Assembly: GCF_037860835.1 (NCBI RefSeq)
Contig: NZ_JBBEOG010000013.1
Location: 19,569-83,568 of the forward strand
Direction of reading: 5' to 3'
DNA from: Aquipuribacter nitratireducens
Lineage (GTDB): Bacteria; Actinomycetota; Actinomycetes; Actinomycetales; JBBAYJ01
Length of the DNA stretch: 64,000 nt
Under the pieces are notes generated by a model. It ran no database searches, was not told the origin of the DNA, and saw only the letters and a program-made list of their open reading frames with translations. Shown one piece after another: positions 25,739 through 38,647 of the stretch. Both the position numbers and the translations under genes were made by a program. How positions within the stretch are numbered: the stretch's first letter is position 1; every line of letters starts with the position of its first letter.

Positions 25739-26299
25739 ATGGCGACGACGAACGACCTCAAGAACGGCATGGTCCTCAACATCGACGGCAACCTGTGGTC
25801 GGTGGTCGAGTTCCAGCACGTGAAGCCGGGGAAGGGCCCCGCCTTCGTCCGCACGAAGCTGAAGAACGTCCTGTCCGGCAAGGTCGTCGACAAGACGTTC
25901 AACGCGGGCATCAAGGTCGAGACCGCCACCGTCGACAAGCGCGACATGCAGTACCTGTACGCCGACGGCGACGACTTCGTCTTCATGGACAGCTCGACGT
26001 ACGACCAGATGCACGTGGGCAAGGACGTCGTCGCCGACGCCTCCGACTTCATGCTGGAGAACCAGGACGTCATCGTCGCCGTCCACGAGGGCACGCCGCT
26101 CTACGTCGAGCTGCCCGCCTCCGTCGAGCTCGAGGTGACGTACACCGAGCCCGGCCTCCAGGGCGACCGCTCCACGGGCGGCACCAAGCCCGCCACCCTC
26201 GAGACCGGCCGCGAGATCCAGGTGCCCCTCTTCCTCGAGACGGGCACCAAGGTCAAGGTCGACACCCGGTCCGGGGACTACCTCGGGCGCGTCAGCTGA
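25739..26299 (+). CDS. efp: Elongation factor P
   Basis: Binds between the P and E sites and relieves ribosome stalling at polyproline. 186 residues in the three-OB/KOW layout: KOW-like domain I (1-64), OB domain II and OB domain III ending in [13 protein letters not shown]. The tip loop [10 protein letters not shown] places Lys at position 32, the residue that stays unmodified and is flanked by prolines in actinobacteria. No epmA-type modification genes are near. It is followed by nusB, whose start overlaps the efp stop, the usual actinobacterial pairing. Confidence 0.97.
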   Translation: MATTNDLKNGMVLNIDGNLWSVVEFQHVKPGKGPAFVRTKLKNVLSGKVVDKTFNAGIKVETATVDKRDMQYLYADGDDFVFMDSSTYDQMHVGKDVVADASDFMLENQDVIVAVHEGTPLYVELPASVELEVTYTEPGLQGDRSTGGTKPATLETGREIQVPLFLETGTKVKVDTRSGDYLGRVS

Positions 26300-26706
26300 G
26301 CGCCCGGCACAAGGCGCGCAAGCGGGCCCTCGACGTCCTCTTCGAGGCCGAGCAGCGCCGCCTCGACCCGCTCCAGGTGCTCGCGCGGCGCATCGCCGCC
26401 GCCGAGCCGCCGATCCCCGAGTACGCCGTCACCCTCGTCGAGGGTGTCGTCGCGCACCGCGAGGGGATCGACGAGGCCCTGTCGACGTACGCCCAGGGCT
26501 GGACCCTCGACCGGATGCCCGCGGTCGACCGGACCATCCTGCGGCTCGGCACGTGGGAGCTCGTCCACAACGACGACGTCCCGGACGACGTCGTCATCAG
26601 CGAGGCCGTGACGCTCGCGACAGAGCTGTCGACGGACGAGTCGCCCCGCTTCGTCAACGGGCTGCTCGGCCGCCTGCGCGACCTCAAGGCGACGCTCGAG
26701 GTCTGA
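26296..26706 (+). CDS. nusB: Transcription antitermination factor NusB (apparent CTG start)
   Basis: RNA-binding helical protein of the rRNA antitermination complex. 136 residues: [21 protein letters not shown] at the N-terminus, the [14 protein letters not shown] helix near 38-51, and the C-terminal [25 protein letters not shown] core (about 70-95) through [12 protein letters not shown] near 115. Homologues begin MSARxKARxRAL, which aligns exactly with CTG at 26296, forming a CTGA overlap with the efp stop. No in-frame ATG, GTG or TTG is available between there and the efp frame at the right place, so CTG is the most likely initiator. Confidence 0.9.
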   Translation: MSARHKARKRALDVLFEAEQRRLDPLQVLARRIAAAEPPIPEYAVTLVEGVVAHREGIDEALSTYAQGWTLDRMPAVDRTILRLGTWELVHNDDVPDDVVISEAVTLATELSTDESPRFVNGLLGRLRDLKATLEV

Positions 26707-26723
26707 CCTACTCGGGACGTCCG

Positions 26724-27215
26724 TCAGTCGAGGACGGCGCGACGGGCGTCGGCGTCGAGTACCTGCCACGTGATGAGCTGGTCGACGAGCGCCGCCGGGG
26801 GCAGGTCGTAGATCACCGCGAGCGAGCGGAGGTCGTCGGCGCGGATCGACAGGACCTTGCCGTTGTAGTCGCCGCGCTGGGACTGGATCGTCTGCGCGTA
26901 CCGGGCGAGCGGGCCGGCCTTCTCGGCGGGCACGTTCATGAGCCGCTCGAGGTCGAGGACGAGCCGCGGCGGCGGCTCCGCCGAGCCGACGGGCGCGCCG
27001 TCGGGGAGGAGCGCCTGGACGGGGACGCCGTAGAAGTCGGCGAGCTCGGCGAGACGCTGGACGGTGACGGCCCGGTCGCCGCGCTCGTAGGAGCCGACGA
27101 CGACCGCCTTCCAGCGGCCCTGCGACTTCTCCTCGACGCCGTGGAGGGACAGGCCCTGCTGGGTGCGGATGGCGCGGAGACGGGACCCCAGCGCTCGTGC
27201 GTAGTCGGTTGCCAC
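26724..27215 (-). CDS. bldD: BldD-type developmental regulator with c-di-GMP-binding motif
   Basis: Helix-turn-helix (XRE) repressor whose dimer binds tetrameric c-di-GMP in Streptomyces. With the GTG at 27215 the protein has 163 residues: HTH at about 5-65 (YARALGSRLRAIRTQQGLS... SYERGDRAV), a linker, and the C-terminal domain. The signature RxD-X8-RxxD is intact as R114-G-D116 and R125-A-D-D128, the same numbering as published for S. venezuelae BldD, which supports the chosen start; the frame also opens at 27263 but adds unrelated residues. It is convergent with nusB (17-base gap). In a genome with an EAL enzyme and type IV pili it is a candidate c-di-GMP effector. Confidence 0.93.
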   Translation of the reverse strand: MATDYARALGSRLRAIRTQQGLSLHGVEEKSQGRWKAVVVGSYERGDRAVTVQRLAELADFYGVPVQALLPDGAPVGSAEPPPRLVLDLERLMNVPAEKAGPLARYAQTIQSQRGDYNGKVLSIRADDLRSLAVIYDLPPAALVDQLITWQVLDADARRAVLD

Positions 27216-27222
27216 GTCGGAA

Positions 27223-27251
27223 GGATCACGGAGAGTTACGCCAACGGTCAA
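27223..27251 (-). promoter_or_regulatory. Promoter for bldD (likely leaderless)
   Basis: Read on the minus strand, TTGACC (27246-27251) and TGATCC (27223-27228) are 17 bases apart. The -10 ends seven bases before the GTG at 27215 and no ribosome site is present, so the mRNA would be leaderless. Confidence 0.5.
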
Positions 27252-27286
27252 GCGGATCGCCACGCAGAGTCACCATTCGGCGTAAC
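27235..27286. repeat. Inverted repeat in the bldD upstream region
   Basis: GTTACGCC (27235-27242) and GGCGTAAC (27279-27286) are perfect complements separated by 36 bases. The bldD -35 (27246-27251) and a TCACC half-site (27270-27274) resembling published BldD site halves lie between the arms. An operator function is only a possibility. Confidence 0.4.
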
Positions 27287-27354
27287 GCAGCGTGCCCTCG
27301 ACCGGCCGAGCACCGGTCACCGAGCGGCACCACCGACCCCTCCACCCCGCCCGG

Positions 27355-27360
27355 TACGCT
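27355..27360 (+). promoter_or_regulatory. Possible -10 element for the pyr operon
   Basis: TACGCT about 25 bases before the PyrR-binding loop. No matching -35 is seen. A start near 27367 would give a leader of about 55 bases. Confidence 0.35.
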
Positions 27361-27383
27361 CGCCCCGACCGACGTCCTTTAAG

Positions 27384-27410
27384 TCCCGTCCCGTGAGGCG
27401 GGGAAGGAGG
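27384..27410 (+). promoter_or_regulatory. PyrR-binding loop overlapping the pyrR ribosome-binding site
   Basis: GTCCCGTGAGGC (27388-27399) fits the PyrR RNA-binding consensus GUCCNGNGAGGY. It sits in the loop of a short hairpin (CCCG 27385-27388 with CGGG 27399-27402), and the Shine-Dalgarno sequence GGAAGGAGG follows directly (27402-27410), 11 bases before the GTG. PyrR with UMP should therefore block translation initiation, as described for mycobacteria, rather than drive a terminator; no terminator stem is present. Confidence 0.75.
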
Positions 27411-27421
27411 TCCACGCGACC

Positions 27422-28051
27422 GTGCCGTCCGACCAGCGACCGTCCGACCAGCAGCCACCGCCCGAGGAGCCCGTGCTCGCCGCCCACGAGCGGACCGTCG
27501 TCAGCGCCGACGACGTCGACCGGGTCACCCAGCGGATCGCCCACGAGCTGCTCGAGCGCAACCGCCGCGCCGAGGACCTCGTCCTCCTCGGCATCCCCAC
27601 GCGGGGGGTGCCGCTCGCCGAGCGCCTCGCCGACGCCGTCGCGGGTATCGAGGGGGTGCGGCCGCCGACCGGCACCCTCGACGTCACGATGTACCGGGAC
27701 GACCTGCGTCGTCACCCCACGCGAGGACTGACCGCGACCGAGGTGCCGGTCGACGTCACCGACCGTGTCGTCGTCCTCGTCGACGACGTCCTGTTCTCCG
27801 GCCGCACGATCCGGGCGGCGCTCGACGCCGTCGCCGACCTCGGTCGGCCCCGGGCCGTCCGTCTCGTCGTGCTCGTCGACCGGGGGCACCGCGAGCTCCC
27901 CATCCGCGCCGACCACGTCGGGCGCAACCTGCCGACCGCCGCCGACGAGCGCGTCTCGGTGCGGCTGCGGGAGGTCGACGGCAGCGACGGCGTCGACATC
28001 GTCCGCCCGGTCGGCGGCGGCACGGGCGGCGCAGGGGGAGGCGCGGCGTGA
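27422..28051 (+). CDS. pyrR: PyrR, pyrimidine operon regulator / uracil phosphoribosyltransferase
   Basis: RNA-binding attenuator protein of the PRTase fold. 209 residues, longer than the 180 of B. subtilis through a disordered Pro/Gln-rich N-terminus of about 20 residues and a Gly-rich tail. The PRPP loop [20 protein letters not shown] is at about 118-137, and [22 protein letters not shown] near 153-175 is family-typical. The GTG start is behind AAGGAGG. It overlaps pyrB by four bases and heads the pyrR-pyrB-pyrC-x-carA-carB-pyrD-pyrF operon, whose leader carries its binding site. Confidence 0.95.
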   Translation: MPSDQRPSDQQPPPEEPVLAAHERTVVSADDVDRVTQRIAHELLERNRRAEDLVLLGIPTRGVPLAERLADAVAGIEGVRPPTGTLDVTMYRDDLRRHPTRGLTATEVPVDVTDRVVVLVDDVLFSGRTIRAALDAVADLGRPRAVRLVVLVDRGHRELPIRADHVGRNLPTAADERVSVRLREVDGSDGVDIVRPVGGGTGGAGGGAA

Positions 28052-28986
28052 GGCACCTGCTGTCGACCGCCGACCTCACCCGCGAGGAGGCCGTCGAGCT
28101 GCTCGACACCGCCGAGGCGATGGCCGCCACCCAGCAGCGGGAGATCAAGAAGCTGCCGACGCTGCGGGGGCGCACCGTCGTCAACCTCTTCTACGAGGAC
28201 TCCACGCGCACCCGCATCTCGTTCGAGGCCGCCGCCAAGCGGCTGAGCGCCGACGTCATCAACTTCGCCGCCAAGGGCTCGAGCGTGTCGAAGGGCGAGA
28301 GCCTCAAGGACACCGCCGCCACGCTCCAGGCGATGGGAGCCGACGCCGTCGTCATCCGCCACCCCGCCAGCGGCGCCCCGCACCGGCTCGCCGCCGCCGG
28401 CTGGACGCGCGGGGCCGTCCTCAACGCCGGCGACGGCACCCACGAGCACCCCACCCAGGCGCTGCTCGACGCGTTCACGCTGCGCCGGCACCTGCGCGAC
28501 GGCGCCGGGGACCTCGCCGGGGCGCGTGTCGCGATCGTCGGGGACGTCCTGCACTCCCGGGTGGCCCGCTCCAATGTCCACCTGCTCGACACCCTCGGTG
28601 CCCACGTCACCCTCGTCGCCCCGCCGACCCTCCTGCCGGTCGGGGTGGAGGCGTGGCCGTGCGCGACGTCGTTCGCCCTCGACGACGTCCTGCCCGACGT
28701 CGACGCCGTCATGATGCTGCGGGTCCAGGCGGAGCGGATGAACGCGGCGTTCTTCCCCAGCGAGCGGGAGTACTCCCGCCGCTACGGCCTCGACGCCCGT
28801 CGCCTGCGTGCGCTGCCGGGGCACGCGGTGGTGCTCCACCCCGGGCCGATGAACCGCGGGCTCGAGATCAGCGCCGACGCCGCCGACAGCACGCGCGCCG
28901 TCATCCTCGAGCAGGTGACGAACGGCGTCGCCGTCCGCATGGCCGCCCTGTACCTGCTGCTGACCGGGGGAGAGGAGGCCGCGTGA
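28048..28986 (+). CDS. pyrB: Aspartate carbamoyltransferase catalytic subunit
   Basis: Condenses carbamoyl phosphate and aspartate. 312 residues; the carbamoyl-phosphate motif [13 protein letters not shown] is at about 50-62 (S-T-R-T-R), [13 protein letters not shown] near 78-90 and the HPxQALLD element [15 protein letters not shown] near 133-147. A later [12 protein letters not shown] near 272-283 is the aspartate-side loop. No regulatory pyrI is present, as in other actinobacteria. Coupled to pyrR and pyrC through GTGA overlaps on both sides. Confidence 0.97.
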   Translation: MRHLLSTADLTREEAVELLDTAEAMAATQQREIKKLPTLRGRTVVNLFYEDSTRTRISFEAAAKRLSADVINFAAKGSSVSKGESLKDTAATLQAMGADAVVIRHPASGAPHRLAAAGWTRGAVLNAGDGTHEHPTQALLDAFTLRRHLRDGAGDLAGARVAIVGDVLHSRVARSNVHLLDTLGAHVTLVAPPTLLPVGVEAWPCATSFALDDVLPDVDAVMMLRVQAERMNAAFFPSEREYSRRYGLDARRLRALPGHAVVLHPGPMNRGLEISADAADSTRAVILEQVTNGVAVRMAALYLLLTGGEEAA

Positions 28987-30320
28987 GCGCGACCTGGGTC
29001 ATCACCGGCGCGACGCTGCCCGACGGGCGGCGCGCCGACCTCGTCCTCACCGGCGGCCGGGTCCGCGAGGTCGCCGGCGCCGGCCGGGCCGACGTGCCCC
29101 CGGGCGCCCGCACCGTCGACGCCGACGGCCTCGTCGCCCTGCCGGGGCTCGTCGACCTCCACACCCACCTGCGGGAGCCGGGACGGGAGGACGCCGAGAC
29201 CGTCGAGACCGGCACCCGCGCCGCCGCCGCCGGCGGATGGACCGCCGTCCACGCCATGGCGAACACCGACCCGGTCGCCGACACCGCGGGGGTCGTCGAG
29301 CAGGTCCACCGCCTCGGCGTCACCGCCGGCTGGTGCGACGTGCGCCCCGTCGGGGCCGTGACCGTCGGGCTGCGCGGCGAGCGCCTCGCCGAGCTCGGCG
29401 CCATGGCGACCTCGGCCGCCCGGGTCCGGGTCTTCAGCGACGACGGGCACTGCGTCGCCGACCCGCTCCTCATGCGCCGGGCCCTGGAGTACGTCCGCGC
29501 CTTCGACGGCGTCGTCGCCCAGCACGCGCAGGACCCGCGCCTCACCGAGGGCGCACAGATGAACGAGGGCGAGGTGAGCGCCGTCCTCGGCCTCGCCGGC
29601 TGGCCGAGCGTGGCGGAGGAGGCGGTCATCGCCCGCGACGTCCTCCTCGCAGCCCACGTCGGCTCCCGCGTCCACGTGTGCCACGTGTCGACCGCCGGCA
29701 GCGTCGAGATCGTCCGGCTCGCCAAGGCCCGGGGCCTGCCCGTCACCGCCGAGGTCACGCCGCACCACCTCGTCCTCACCGACGACCTCGTCCGTTCCTA
29801 CGACCCCGTCTACAAGGTGAACCCGCCGCTGCGCACGCCCGCCGACGTCGAGGCGCTGCGCGCCGCCGTCGCCGACGGGACCATCGACGTCATCGCGACC
29901 GACCACGCGCCTCACCCGACGGAGGCGAAGGACTGCGAGTGGGCGGCCGCGGCGATGGGCATGACGGGCCTCGAGACGGCCCTCGGGGTCGTCCAGGAGG
30001 CGCTCGTCGACACCGGGCTGCTCGACTGGGCCGGTGTCGCCGAGCGGATGTCCGCGGCGCCGGCCCGCATCGGCCGCCTCGACGACCCCGCGCTCGGCCT
30101 CCATGCCCACGGCCGGGGGCTCGTCGAGGGCGCCCCGGCCCACGTGACGCTCCACGACCCGACGGCCCGCTGGACGGTCGACCCGGCCGCGCAGCACACG
30201 CAGGGCCGCAACACGCCGTTCCGGGGCCGGGAGCTGCCCGGCCGGGTGGTCGCGACGTTCCTGCGCGGTGCCCCGACGCTGCTCGACGGCGCCCTCGTCG
30301 ACCCGGGGGAGCGCGCGTGA
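28983..30320 (+). CDS. pyrC: Dihydroorotase (type I)
   Basis: Zinc amidohydrolase that cyclises carbamoyl aspartate. 445 residues with metal ligands in [10 protein letters not shown] at about 58-67, the [16 protein letters not shown] stretch near 180, [12 protein letters not shown] near 235 and the catalytic aspartate in ATDHAPHP at about 305-312. Binding Lys is replaced by the type I arrangement in which Asp near 153 (FSDDGH) bridges the metals. GTG start in the pyrB stop; stop overlaps the next gene. Confidence 0.95.
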   Translation: MSATWVITGATLPDGRRADLVLTGGRVREVAGAGRADVPPGARTVDADGLVALPGLVDLHTHLREPGREDAETVETGTRAAAAGGWTAVHAMANTDPVADTAGVVEQVHRLGVTAGWCDVRPVGAVTVGLRGERLAELGAMATSAARVRVFSDDGHCVADPLLMRRALEYVRAFDGVVAQHAQDPRLTEGAQMNEGEVSAVLGLAGWPSVAEEAVIARDVLLAAHVGSRVHVCHVSTAGSVEIVRLAKARGLPVTAEVTPHHLVLTDDLVRSYDPVYKVNPPLRTPADVEALRAAVADGTIDVIATDHAPHPTEAKDCEWAAAAMGMTGLETALGVVQEALVDTGLLDWAGVAERMSAAPARIGRLDDPALGLHAHGRGLVEGAPAHVTLHDPTARWTVDPAAQHTQGRNTPFRGRELPGRVVATFLRGAPTLLDGALVDPGERA

Positions 30321-30835
30321 GCCAGGCGCAGGCGGCGACGCTGTTCCTCCTCGTCGTGCCCGTGCTCTTCGGGCTCATGTACCTCGGCTGGCGCGGGCGG
30401 GCCCGGCGTCAGAGCGACGTCGCCGCCCCCGCCACCGCCCCAGCCGGCGTGCCGGCCGGCGCCCCGCTCCCGGAGCCGCTCCTCGACCCGGTGGAGGGCG
30501 TCTACGTGTCCACCGTGCGGGCGGGCGACTGGCTCGACCGCGTCGTCGTGCACGGTCTCGGGGTGCGTTCCCCCGCCGTCCTCCACGCCGGCCGGGACGG
30601 CGTGTGGTTCGAGCGGCGCGGCGCCCCCGGCGTCTTCGTGCCCGCCGCGGCCGTCGAGTCCGTCCGCCTGGAGTCCGGCATGGCCGGCAAGTACACGGTC
30701 GGGGAGGAGCTGCTCGTGCTCCGCTGGCGCAGCGGTGACGCGCACCTCGACACCGGCTTCCGCCCGCAGCGCTGGTCCGAGGCGTCCCGGTACGCCGCCG
30801 CGCTCCAGCCCCTCGTCACCGGAGGAGACCAGTGA
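30317..30835 (+). CDS. PH-like domain membrane protein of the pyr operon
   Basis: 172 residues: a membrane helix at about 6-25, a Pro/Ala linker, and a soluble domain (about 55-165) with alternating strands ([42 protein letters not shown]) resembling the PH-like domain proteins that sit between pyrC and carA in actinobacteria. It is locked into the operon by four-base overlaps at both ends. No enzyme motif is seen. The constant position suggests a role tied to pyrimidine synthesis or uptake, but this is only inference from context. Confidence 0.75.
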   Translation: MSQAQAATLFLLVVPVLFGLMYLGWRGRARRQSDVAAPATAPAGVPAGAPLPEPLLDPVEGVYVSTVRAGDWLDRVVVHGLGVRSPAVLHAGRDGVWFERRGAPGVFVPAAAVESVRLESGMAGKYTVGEELLVLRWRSGDAHLDTGFRPQRWSEASRYAAALQPLVTGGDQ

Positions 30836-32009
30836 CCACAGGAACCACAGGGTCCACAGGGACCCGGCAGCACGCCGTCCTCGTCCTCGAGGACGGCCGC
30901 ACCTTCCGCGGGGAGCCGTTCGGCGCGCTCGGCCAGACCGTCGGGGAGGCCGTCTTCGCCACCGGGATGACCGGCTACCAGGAGACCCTCACCGACCCGA
31001 GCTACCACCGGCAGGTCGTCGTCATGACCGCCCCCCACATCGGCAACACGGGCGTCAACGACGAGGACGACGAGTCCCGCCGCATCTGGGTCGCCGGGTA
31101 CGTCGTCCGCGACCCCTCCCCGGCGCCGAGCAGCTGGCGGGCCACCCGCAGCCTCCAGGCCGAGCTCGAGGCGCAGGGCGTCGTCGGCATCGCCGGGGTC
31201 GACACCCGCGCCGTGGTCCGGCACCTGCGCGAGCGCGGCGTCATGCGCGCCGGGGTGTTCTCGGGTACCGCCGCCGACCGGCCCGTCGAGGAGCTCCTCG
31301 GCCTCGTCACCGAGAGCCCGGCGATGGCGGGCGCCGACCTCGCGGCGGAGGTGACGACGACCGAGCCGTACGTCGTCCCGGCGCAGGGTGCTCGCCGGCT
31401 GACGGTCGCCGCGCTCGACCTCGGCATCAAGGCGATGACGCCGCGACGGATGGCCGAGCGCGGCATCGAGGTCCACGTGCTGCCCGCAACGGCCGACCTC
31501 GACGACGTCCTCGCCGTGCGACCGGACGGCGTGTTCTTCTCCAACGGCCCGGGCGACCCCGCGGCGACGCGCGGCCCCGTCGAGCTGCTCCAGCAGGTCC
31601 TCGAGCGGGACCTGCCGTTCTTCGGGATCTGCTTCGGCAACCAGCTGCTCGGGCGCGCGCTCGGGCTCGGCACGTACAAGCTCGGCTACGGTCACCGCGG
31701 CATCAACCAGCCGGTGATGGACCGGCGCACCGGCCGCGTCGAGGTCACGGCCCACAACCACGGCTTCGCCGTCGACGCCCCGCTCGACGGGCCTGTCGAC
31801 AGCCCGGCCGGTCTCGGCCGGGTCGAGGTGAGCCACGTCGGGCTCAACGACCAGGTCGTCGAGGGCCTCAACCTGCTCGACCGGCGCGCCTTCAGCGTGC
31901 AGTACCACCCGGAGGCCGCGGCCGGCCCGCACGACGCCGGCTACCTCTTCGACCGCTTCGTCGACCTCATGAGCACCGACCGCACGAGCGAGAAGGAGGC
32001 GGGGGCCTG

Positions 32010-32010
<1 letters not shown>
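30832..32010 (+). CDS. carA: Carbamoyl-phosphate synthase small (glutaminase) subunit
   Basis: Hydrolyses glutamine and passes ammonia to CarB. 392 residues: the N-terminal domain with [20 protein letters not shown] (about 44-63), and a class I glutamine amidotransferase domain with nucleophile Cys in [12 protein letters not shown] at about 267 and His/Glu of the triad in [12 protein letters not shown] near 357. The nucleophile loop is GICFGNQ rather than GICLGHQ, a variant common in actinobacteria. The GTG start overlaps the previous stop; a short Thr/Gly-rich lead precedes the domain. One-base overlap with carB. Confidence 0.96.
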
Positions 32011-35327
<3,317 letters not shown>

Positions 35328-35330
35328 CGG

Positions 35331-36401
35331 GTGCTGTACCGGCTGCTGTTCCGCACGGTCCTCGTCCGCCTCGACGCCGAGCGGGCGCACGTCCTCGGTG
35401 TCGCGCTCGTCGGGCTGCTCGGGCGGCTGCTGCTCGCCGTGCCCGGGGGGATCGCCCTCGCGCGGCGGGTCACGGCTCCGGGTCGGCGCGTGCCCGTGCG
35501 CGCCCTCGGGCTCGACCTGCCCGGCCCGCTGGGGGTCGCCGCGGGGCTGGACAAGGACGCCCGCGCGGTCGCGGGGCTCGCCGCCCTCGGCTTCGACGTC
35601 GTCGAGGTCGGCACCGTGACGGCCCACTCCCAGCCCGGCAACCCCCGGCCCCGGCTGTTCCGGCTGCCGCGGGACCGGGCCGTCCTCAACCGCATGGGCT
35701 TCAACAACTCCGGCGCCGACGCCGTCCGTGCCCGCCTCGAGCGGCTGCGGGCGCACCGGGGCGCCGACGGACTCGTGGTGGGCGTCAACATCGGGCGCAC
35801 GAAGGCCGTGGCGGACGACGCGGTCGTCGCCGACTACACGCGCAGCGCCCACGTGCTCGGGCCCGTGGCGGACTACCTCGTCGTCAACGTGTCCTCGCCC
35901 AACACCCCCGGCCTGCGGGACCTGCAGGCCGTCGACACGCTGCGGCCGCTGCTCCTCGCCGTCCGGGAGGCCGCCGACGCCGCCGCGGGCCGCCACGTCC
36001 CCCTCCTCGTGAAGATCGCGCCCGACCTCGCCGACGCCGACGTCCTCGCCGTCGCCGACCTCGCCCTCGAGCTCGGGCTCGACGGGATCGTCGCGACGAA
36101 CACGACGATCGCCCGGGACGGGCTCGGGACGCCTGCCGCGGACGTCGCGGCGCTCGGCGCCGGCGGGGTGTCGGGACCACCGGTCGCGTCGCGTGCCACG
36201 GAGGTGCTGCGGCTCCTCGCGGAGCGGTGCGCCGGCCGGCTCACCCTCGTCGGCGCCGGCGGGGTGACGACCGCCGGGGACGTCGCCGACCGGCTCGCCG
36301 CCGGCGCCAGCCTCGTCCAGGCGTACACCGCGTTCGTCTACGAGGGGCCCGGATGGCCGCGCCGCGTCCACCGCGACCTCGCCCGGCAGGAGAGCGCATG
36401 A
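35331..36401 (+). CDS. pyrD: Dihydroorotate dehydrogenase (quinone), class 2
   Basis: Membrane-associated FMN enzyme that passes electrons to quinones. 356 residues with an N-terminal hydrophobic helix pair (about 1-45) of the class 2 type, [30 protein letters not shown] near 63-92 (split by the FMN loop), the catalytic Ser in [14 protein letters not shown] at about 186-199 and [24 protein letters not shown] at about 305-328. The GTG start is three bases after the carB stop, and the stop overlaps pyrF. Confidence 0.95.
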   Translation: MLYRLLFRTVLVRLDAERAHVLGVALVGLLGRLLLAVPGGIALARRVTAPGRRVPVRALGLDLPGPLGVAAGLDKDARAVAGLAALGFDVVEVGTVTAHSQPGNPRPRLFRLPRDRAVLNRMGFNNSGADAVRARLERLRAHRGADGLVVGVNIGRTKAVADDAVVADYTRSAHVLGPVADYLVVNVSSPNTPGLRDLQAVDTLRPLLLAVREAADAAAGRHVPLLVKIAPDLADADVLAVADLALELGLDGIVATNTTIARDGLGTPAADVAALGAGGVSGPPVASRATEVLRLLAERCAGRLTLVGAGGVTTAGDVADRLAAGASLVQAYTAFVYEGPGWPRRVHRDLARQESA

Positions 36402-37279
36402 GGGCCTTCGGTGACCGGCTGCAGGCGGCGCTGCGCGCCCGTGGCCCCCTGTGCGTCGGGCTCGACCCGGCGCCGGCGACGCTCGCGCGGTGGGGGCTGG
36501 CTGACGACGTCGACGGGCTGCGCCGCTTCGGCGACACGGTCCTCGACGCCGTCGCCGGCCGGGTCGCGCTGCTCAAGCCGCAGGTCGCCTTCTACGAGCG
36601 GTTCGGCTCCCGCGGGCTCGCCGCCCTCGAGGACGTCCTCGCCCGCTGCCGCACCGAGGGGCAGCTCGTGCTCGCCGACGCCAAGCGCGGCGACATCGGC
36701 TCGACGGCCGCCGGGTACGCCGCCGCGTGGTGCGACGACGCGTCCCCCCTCGCAGCCGACGCCGTCACCCTGTCGCCCTACCTCGGCTACGGCGCCCTCG
36801 CGCCCGCCGTCGAGACCGCCGCTGCGAGCGGGCGGGGCGTGTTCGTCCTGTGCCTCACGTCCAACCCCGAGGGCGCGGGCGTCCAGCTCGCGGGGCCGAC
36901 GCCGGACGGCGCGCCGAGCGTCGCCGCGCACGTCGCGGCCGCGGCCGCCGCCGACAACGCGCGCCGGCTCGGCGACGCGGTGGGACCGGGGTCCGTCGGG
37001 CCCGTCGGGCTCGTCGTCGGCGCCACCGTCGGGCACCACCTGCGGGACGCGGGCGTCGACCTCGCGGCGGTCCGGGGGCACCTGCTCGTGCCGGGGCTGG
37101 GGGCCCAGGGCGCCACCCCGGACGACGTCGCCCGCCACTACGGCGACCTCGCCGACCGCGTCGTCCCGACCGCGAGCCGGGAGGTCCTCCACGCCGGACC
37201 CGACGCCGTCGCCGTCCGCGAGGCGGCCGAGCGGCTGGCGGCGGCGTGCGCGGCGGCGCTCGGGCGACCGGGGCGCTGA
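36398..37279 (+). CDS. pyrF: Orotidine 5'-phosphate decarboxylase, type 2
   Basis: Final step to UMP. 293 residues, the long actinobacterial/mycobacterial form, not the 230-residue E. coli type. The catalytic [18 protein letters not shown] is at about 93-110 (Lys-Asp pair), [15 protein letters not shown] near 17-31 and [15 protein letters not shown] near 148-162. The ATG overlaps the pyrD stop. It ends the pyr operon; 151 bases follow before mihF. Confidence 0.96.
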   Translation: MRAFGDRLQAALRARGPLCVGLDPAPATLARWGLADDVDGLRRFGDTVLDAVAGRVALLKPQVAFYERFGSRGLAALEDVLARCRTEGQLVLADAKRGDIGSTAAGYAAAWCDDASPLAADAVTLSPYLGYGALAPAVETAAASGRGVFVLCLTSNPEGAGVQLAGPTPDGAPSVAAHVAAAAAADNARRLGDAVGPGSVGPVGLVVGATVGHHLRDAGVDLAAVRGHLLVPGLGAQGATPDDVARHYGDLADRVVPTASREVLHAGPDAVAVREAAERLAAACAAALGRPGR

Positions 37280-37313
37280 GCCCCCAGCCGCTCACAGCGC
37301 GCGTTCAGCCGGT

Positions 37314-37333
37314 TGCACCACGCTGCACCACGC
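37314..37333 (+). repeat. Tandem 10-base repeat upstream of mihF
   Basis: TGCACCACGC occurs twice in a row, with a TTGCAC at its start that could act as a -35. It lies 98 bases before the mihF start. Confidence 0.5.
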
Positions 37334-37430
37334 CGGACCCGGCGTTGGACCCGCGCCGACGCCATGAGTACGTTCAGCCTGCGGCCCTTCCCCGCCGCAC
37401 GACCGACGACCGACATGACAGAGGTGTCCC

Positions 37431-37748
37431 GTGCCCCTTCCCACTCTCACCCCGGAGCAGCGCGCTGCGGCGCTCGAGAAGGCCGCTGCCGCCCGCCGGG
37501 AGCGGGCCGAGGTGAAGAACCGCCTCAAGAACTCCTCCGCCTCCCTCGCCGAGGTGATCAAGGAGGGTGAGACGAACGACGTCATCGGCAAGATGAAGGT
37601 CGCTGCCCTCCTCGAGGCCCTGCCCGGCACGGGCAAGGTCCGCGCCAAGGCGATCATGGAGGAGATCGGCATCAGCGAGACCCGGCGCGTGCGCGGGCTC
37701 GGTGCCAACCAGACCGCCGCCCTCATCGAGCGCTTCGGCGGCAAGTGA
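37431..37748 (+). CDS. mihF: Actinobacterial integration host factor MihF
   Basis: 105-residue nucleoid-associated DNA-binding protein, unrelated in sequence to E. coli IHF. It shows the helical arm [20 protein letters not shown] (about 15-34) and the helix-two-turn-helix [21 protein letters not shown]...[10 protein letters not shown] (about 60-96). The GTG start has AGAGGTG upstream. It is the normal neighbour of gmk and rpoZ, with gmk overlapping its stop, and it helps compact DNA and support site-specific recombination in the family. Confidence 0.96.
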   Translation: MPLPTLTPEQRAAALEKAAAARRERAEVKNRLKNSSASLAEVIKEGETNDVIGKMKVAALLEALPGTGKVRAKAIMEEIGISETRRVRGLGANQTAALIERFGGK

Positions 37749-38323
37749 CACCAGGCGTCGCGGGTCCGCGGGTCACCGTGCTCGCGGGCCCGACCGCCGT
37801 CGGGAAGGGCACCGTCTCCGCCGACGTCCGGCGCCGCTACCCCGAGGTCGCGATCTCGGTGTCGGCGACCACCCGCCCGCCCCGCCCCGGCGAGGTCGAG
37901 GGCGTCCACTACCACTTCGTCTCCGACGAGGCCTTCGACGCCATGGTCGAGGGCGGGGAGCTCCTGGAGTGGGCCCTCGTCCACGGCCGGCGCCGCTACG
38001 GCACGCCCCGCAGCGCCGTCGATGCGGCCGTCGCCACCGGGCGGCCGGTCCTGCTGGAGATCGACATCCAGGGCGCGCGGCAGGTCCGGCGCACGTACCC
38101 GCAGGCCCGGTTCGTGTTCCTCGCCCCGCCCAGCTGGGAGGAGCTCGTCCGCCGCCTCGTCGGACGCGGGACCGAGTCGGCGGAGGAGCAGGACAGGCGG
38201 CTCGCCACCGCCCGCGTCGAGCTCGAGGCGGAACCGGAGTTCGACACCACCATCGTCAACCACGAGGTCCGGCAGGCCGCCGACGACCTCGTATCATTGA
38301 TGGGTCTGCCCGTCCGCGACTAG
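37745..38323 (+). CDS. gmk: Guanylate kinase
   Basis: Phosphorylates GMP to GDP. 192 residues with P-loop [10 protein letters not shown] at about 13-22, the GMP site [20 protein letters not shown] at about 39-58 and [16 protein letters not shown] near 101-116. GTG start overlapping the mihF stop (GTGA). Near its end lies TATCAT (38292-38297), which could be the -10 of an rpoZ promoter inside gmk. Confidence 0.96.
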   Translation: MTPGVAGPRVTVLAGPTAVGKGTVSADVRRRYPEVAISVSATTRPPRPGEVEGVHYHFVSDEAFDAMVEGGELLEWALVHGRRRYGTPRSAVDAAVATGRPVLLEIDIQGARQVRRTYPQARFVFLAPPSWEELVRRLVGRGTESAEEQDRRLATARVELEAEPEFDTTIVNHEVRQAADDLVSLMGLPVRD

Positions 38324-38369
38324 CCCCGCTGGTCCCGCGCGACGCGCCACCCCACAGTCTGGAGACACC

Positions 38370-38642
38370 GTGCCGAGCACGCCCCCCGCCCCCGAGGGCA
38401 TCACCAACCCCCCGATCGACGACCTCCTCACGGCGGTCGACTCGAAGTACTCCCTCGTCATCTACGCGGCCAAGCGCGCCCGCCAGATCAACGCGTACTA
38501 CTCCCAGCTCGGGGAGGGCCTGCTCGAGTACGTCGGCCCGCTCGTGGAGACCCACGTCCAGGAGAAGCCGCTGTCGGTCGCCCTGCGCGAGATCGACGCC
38601 GGCCTCCTCACCATCGAGGCCAACCAGCCCGCCGAGGACTGA
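38370..38642 (+). CDS. rpoZ: RNA polymerase omega subunit
   Basis: 90 residues: [34 protein letters not shown] (spread over about 8-42) is the conserved omega core, followed by the actinobacterial extension [19 protein letters not shown]. It assists beta-prime folding and, in many bacteria, forms part of a ppGpp site. GTG start preceded by TGGAGACACC. Three or fewer bases separate its stop from the coaBC start region. Confidence 0.95.
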   Translation: MPSTPPAPEGITNPPIDDLLTAVDSKYSLVIYAAKRARQINAYYSQLGEGLLEYVGPLVETHVQEKPLSVALREIDAGLLTIEANQPAED

Positions 38643-38647
38643 TCCCG

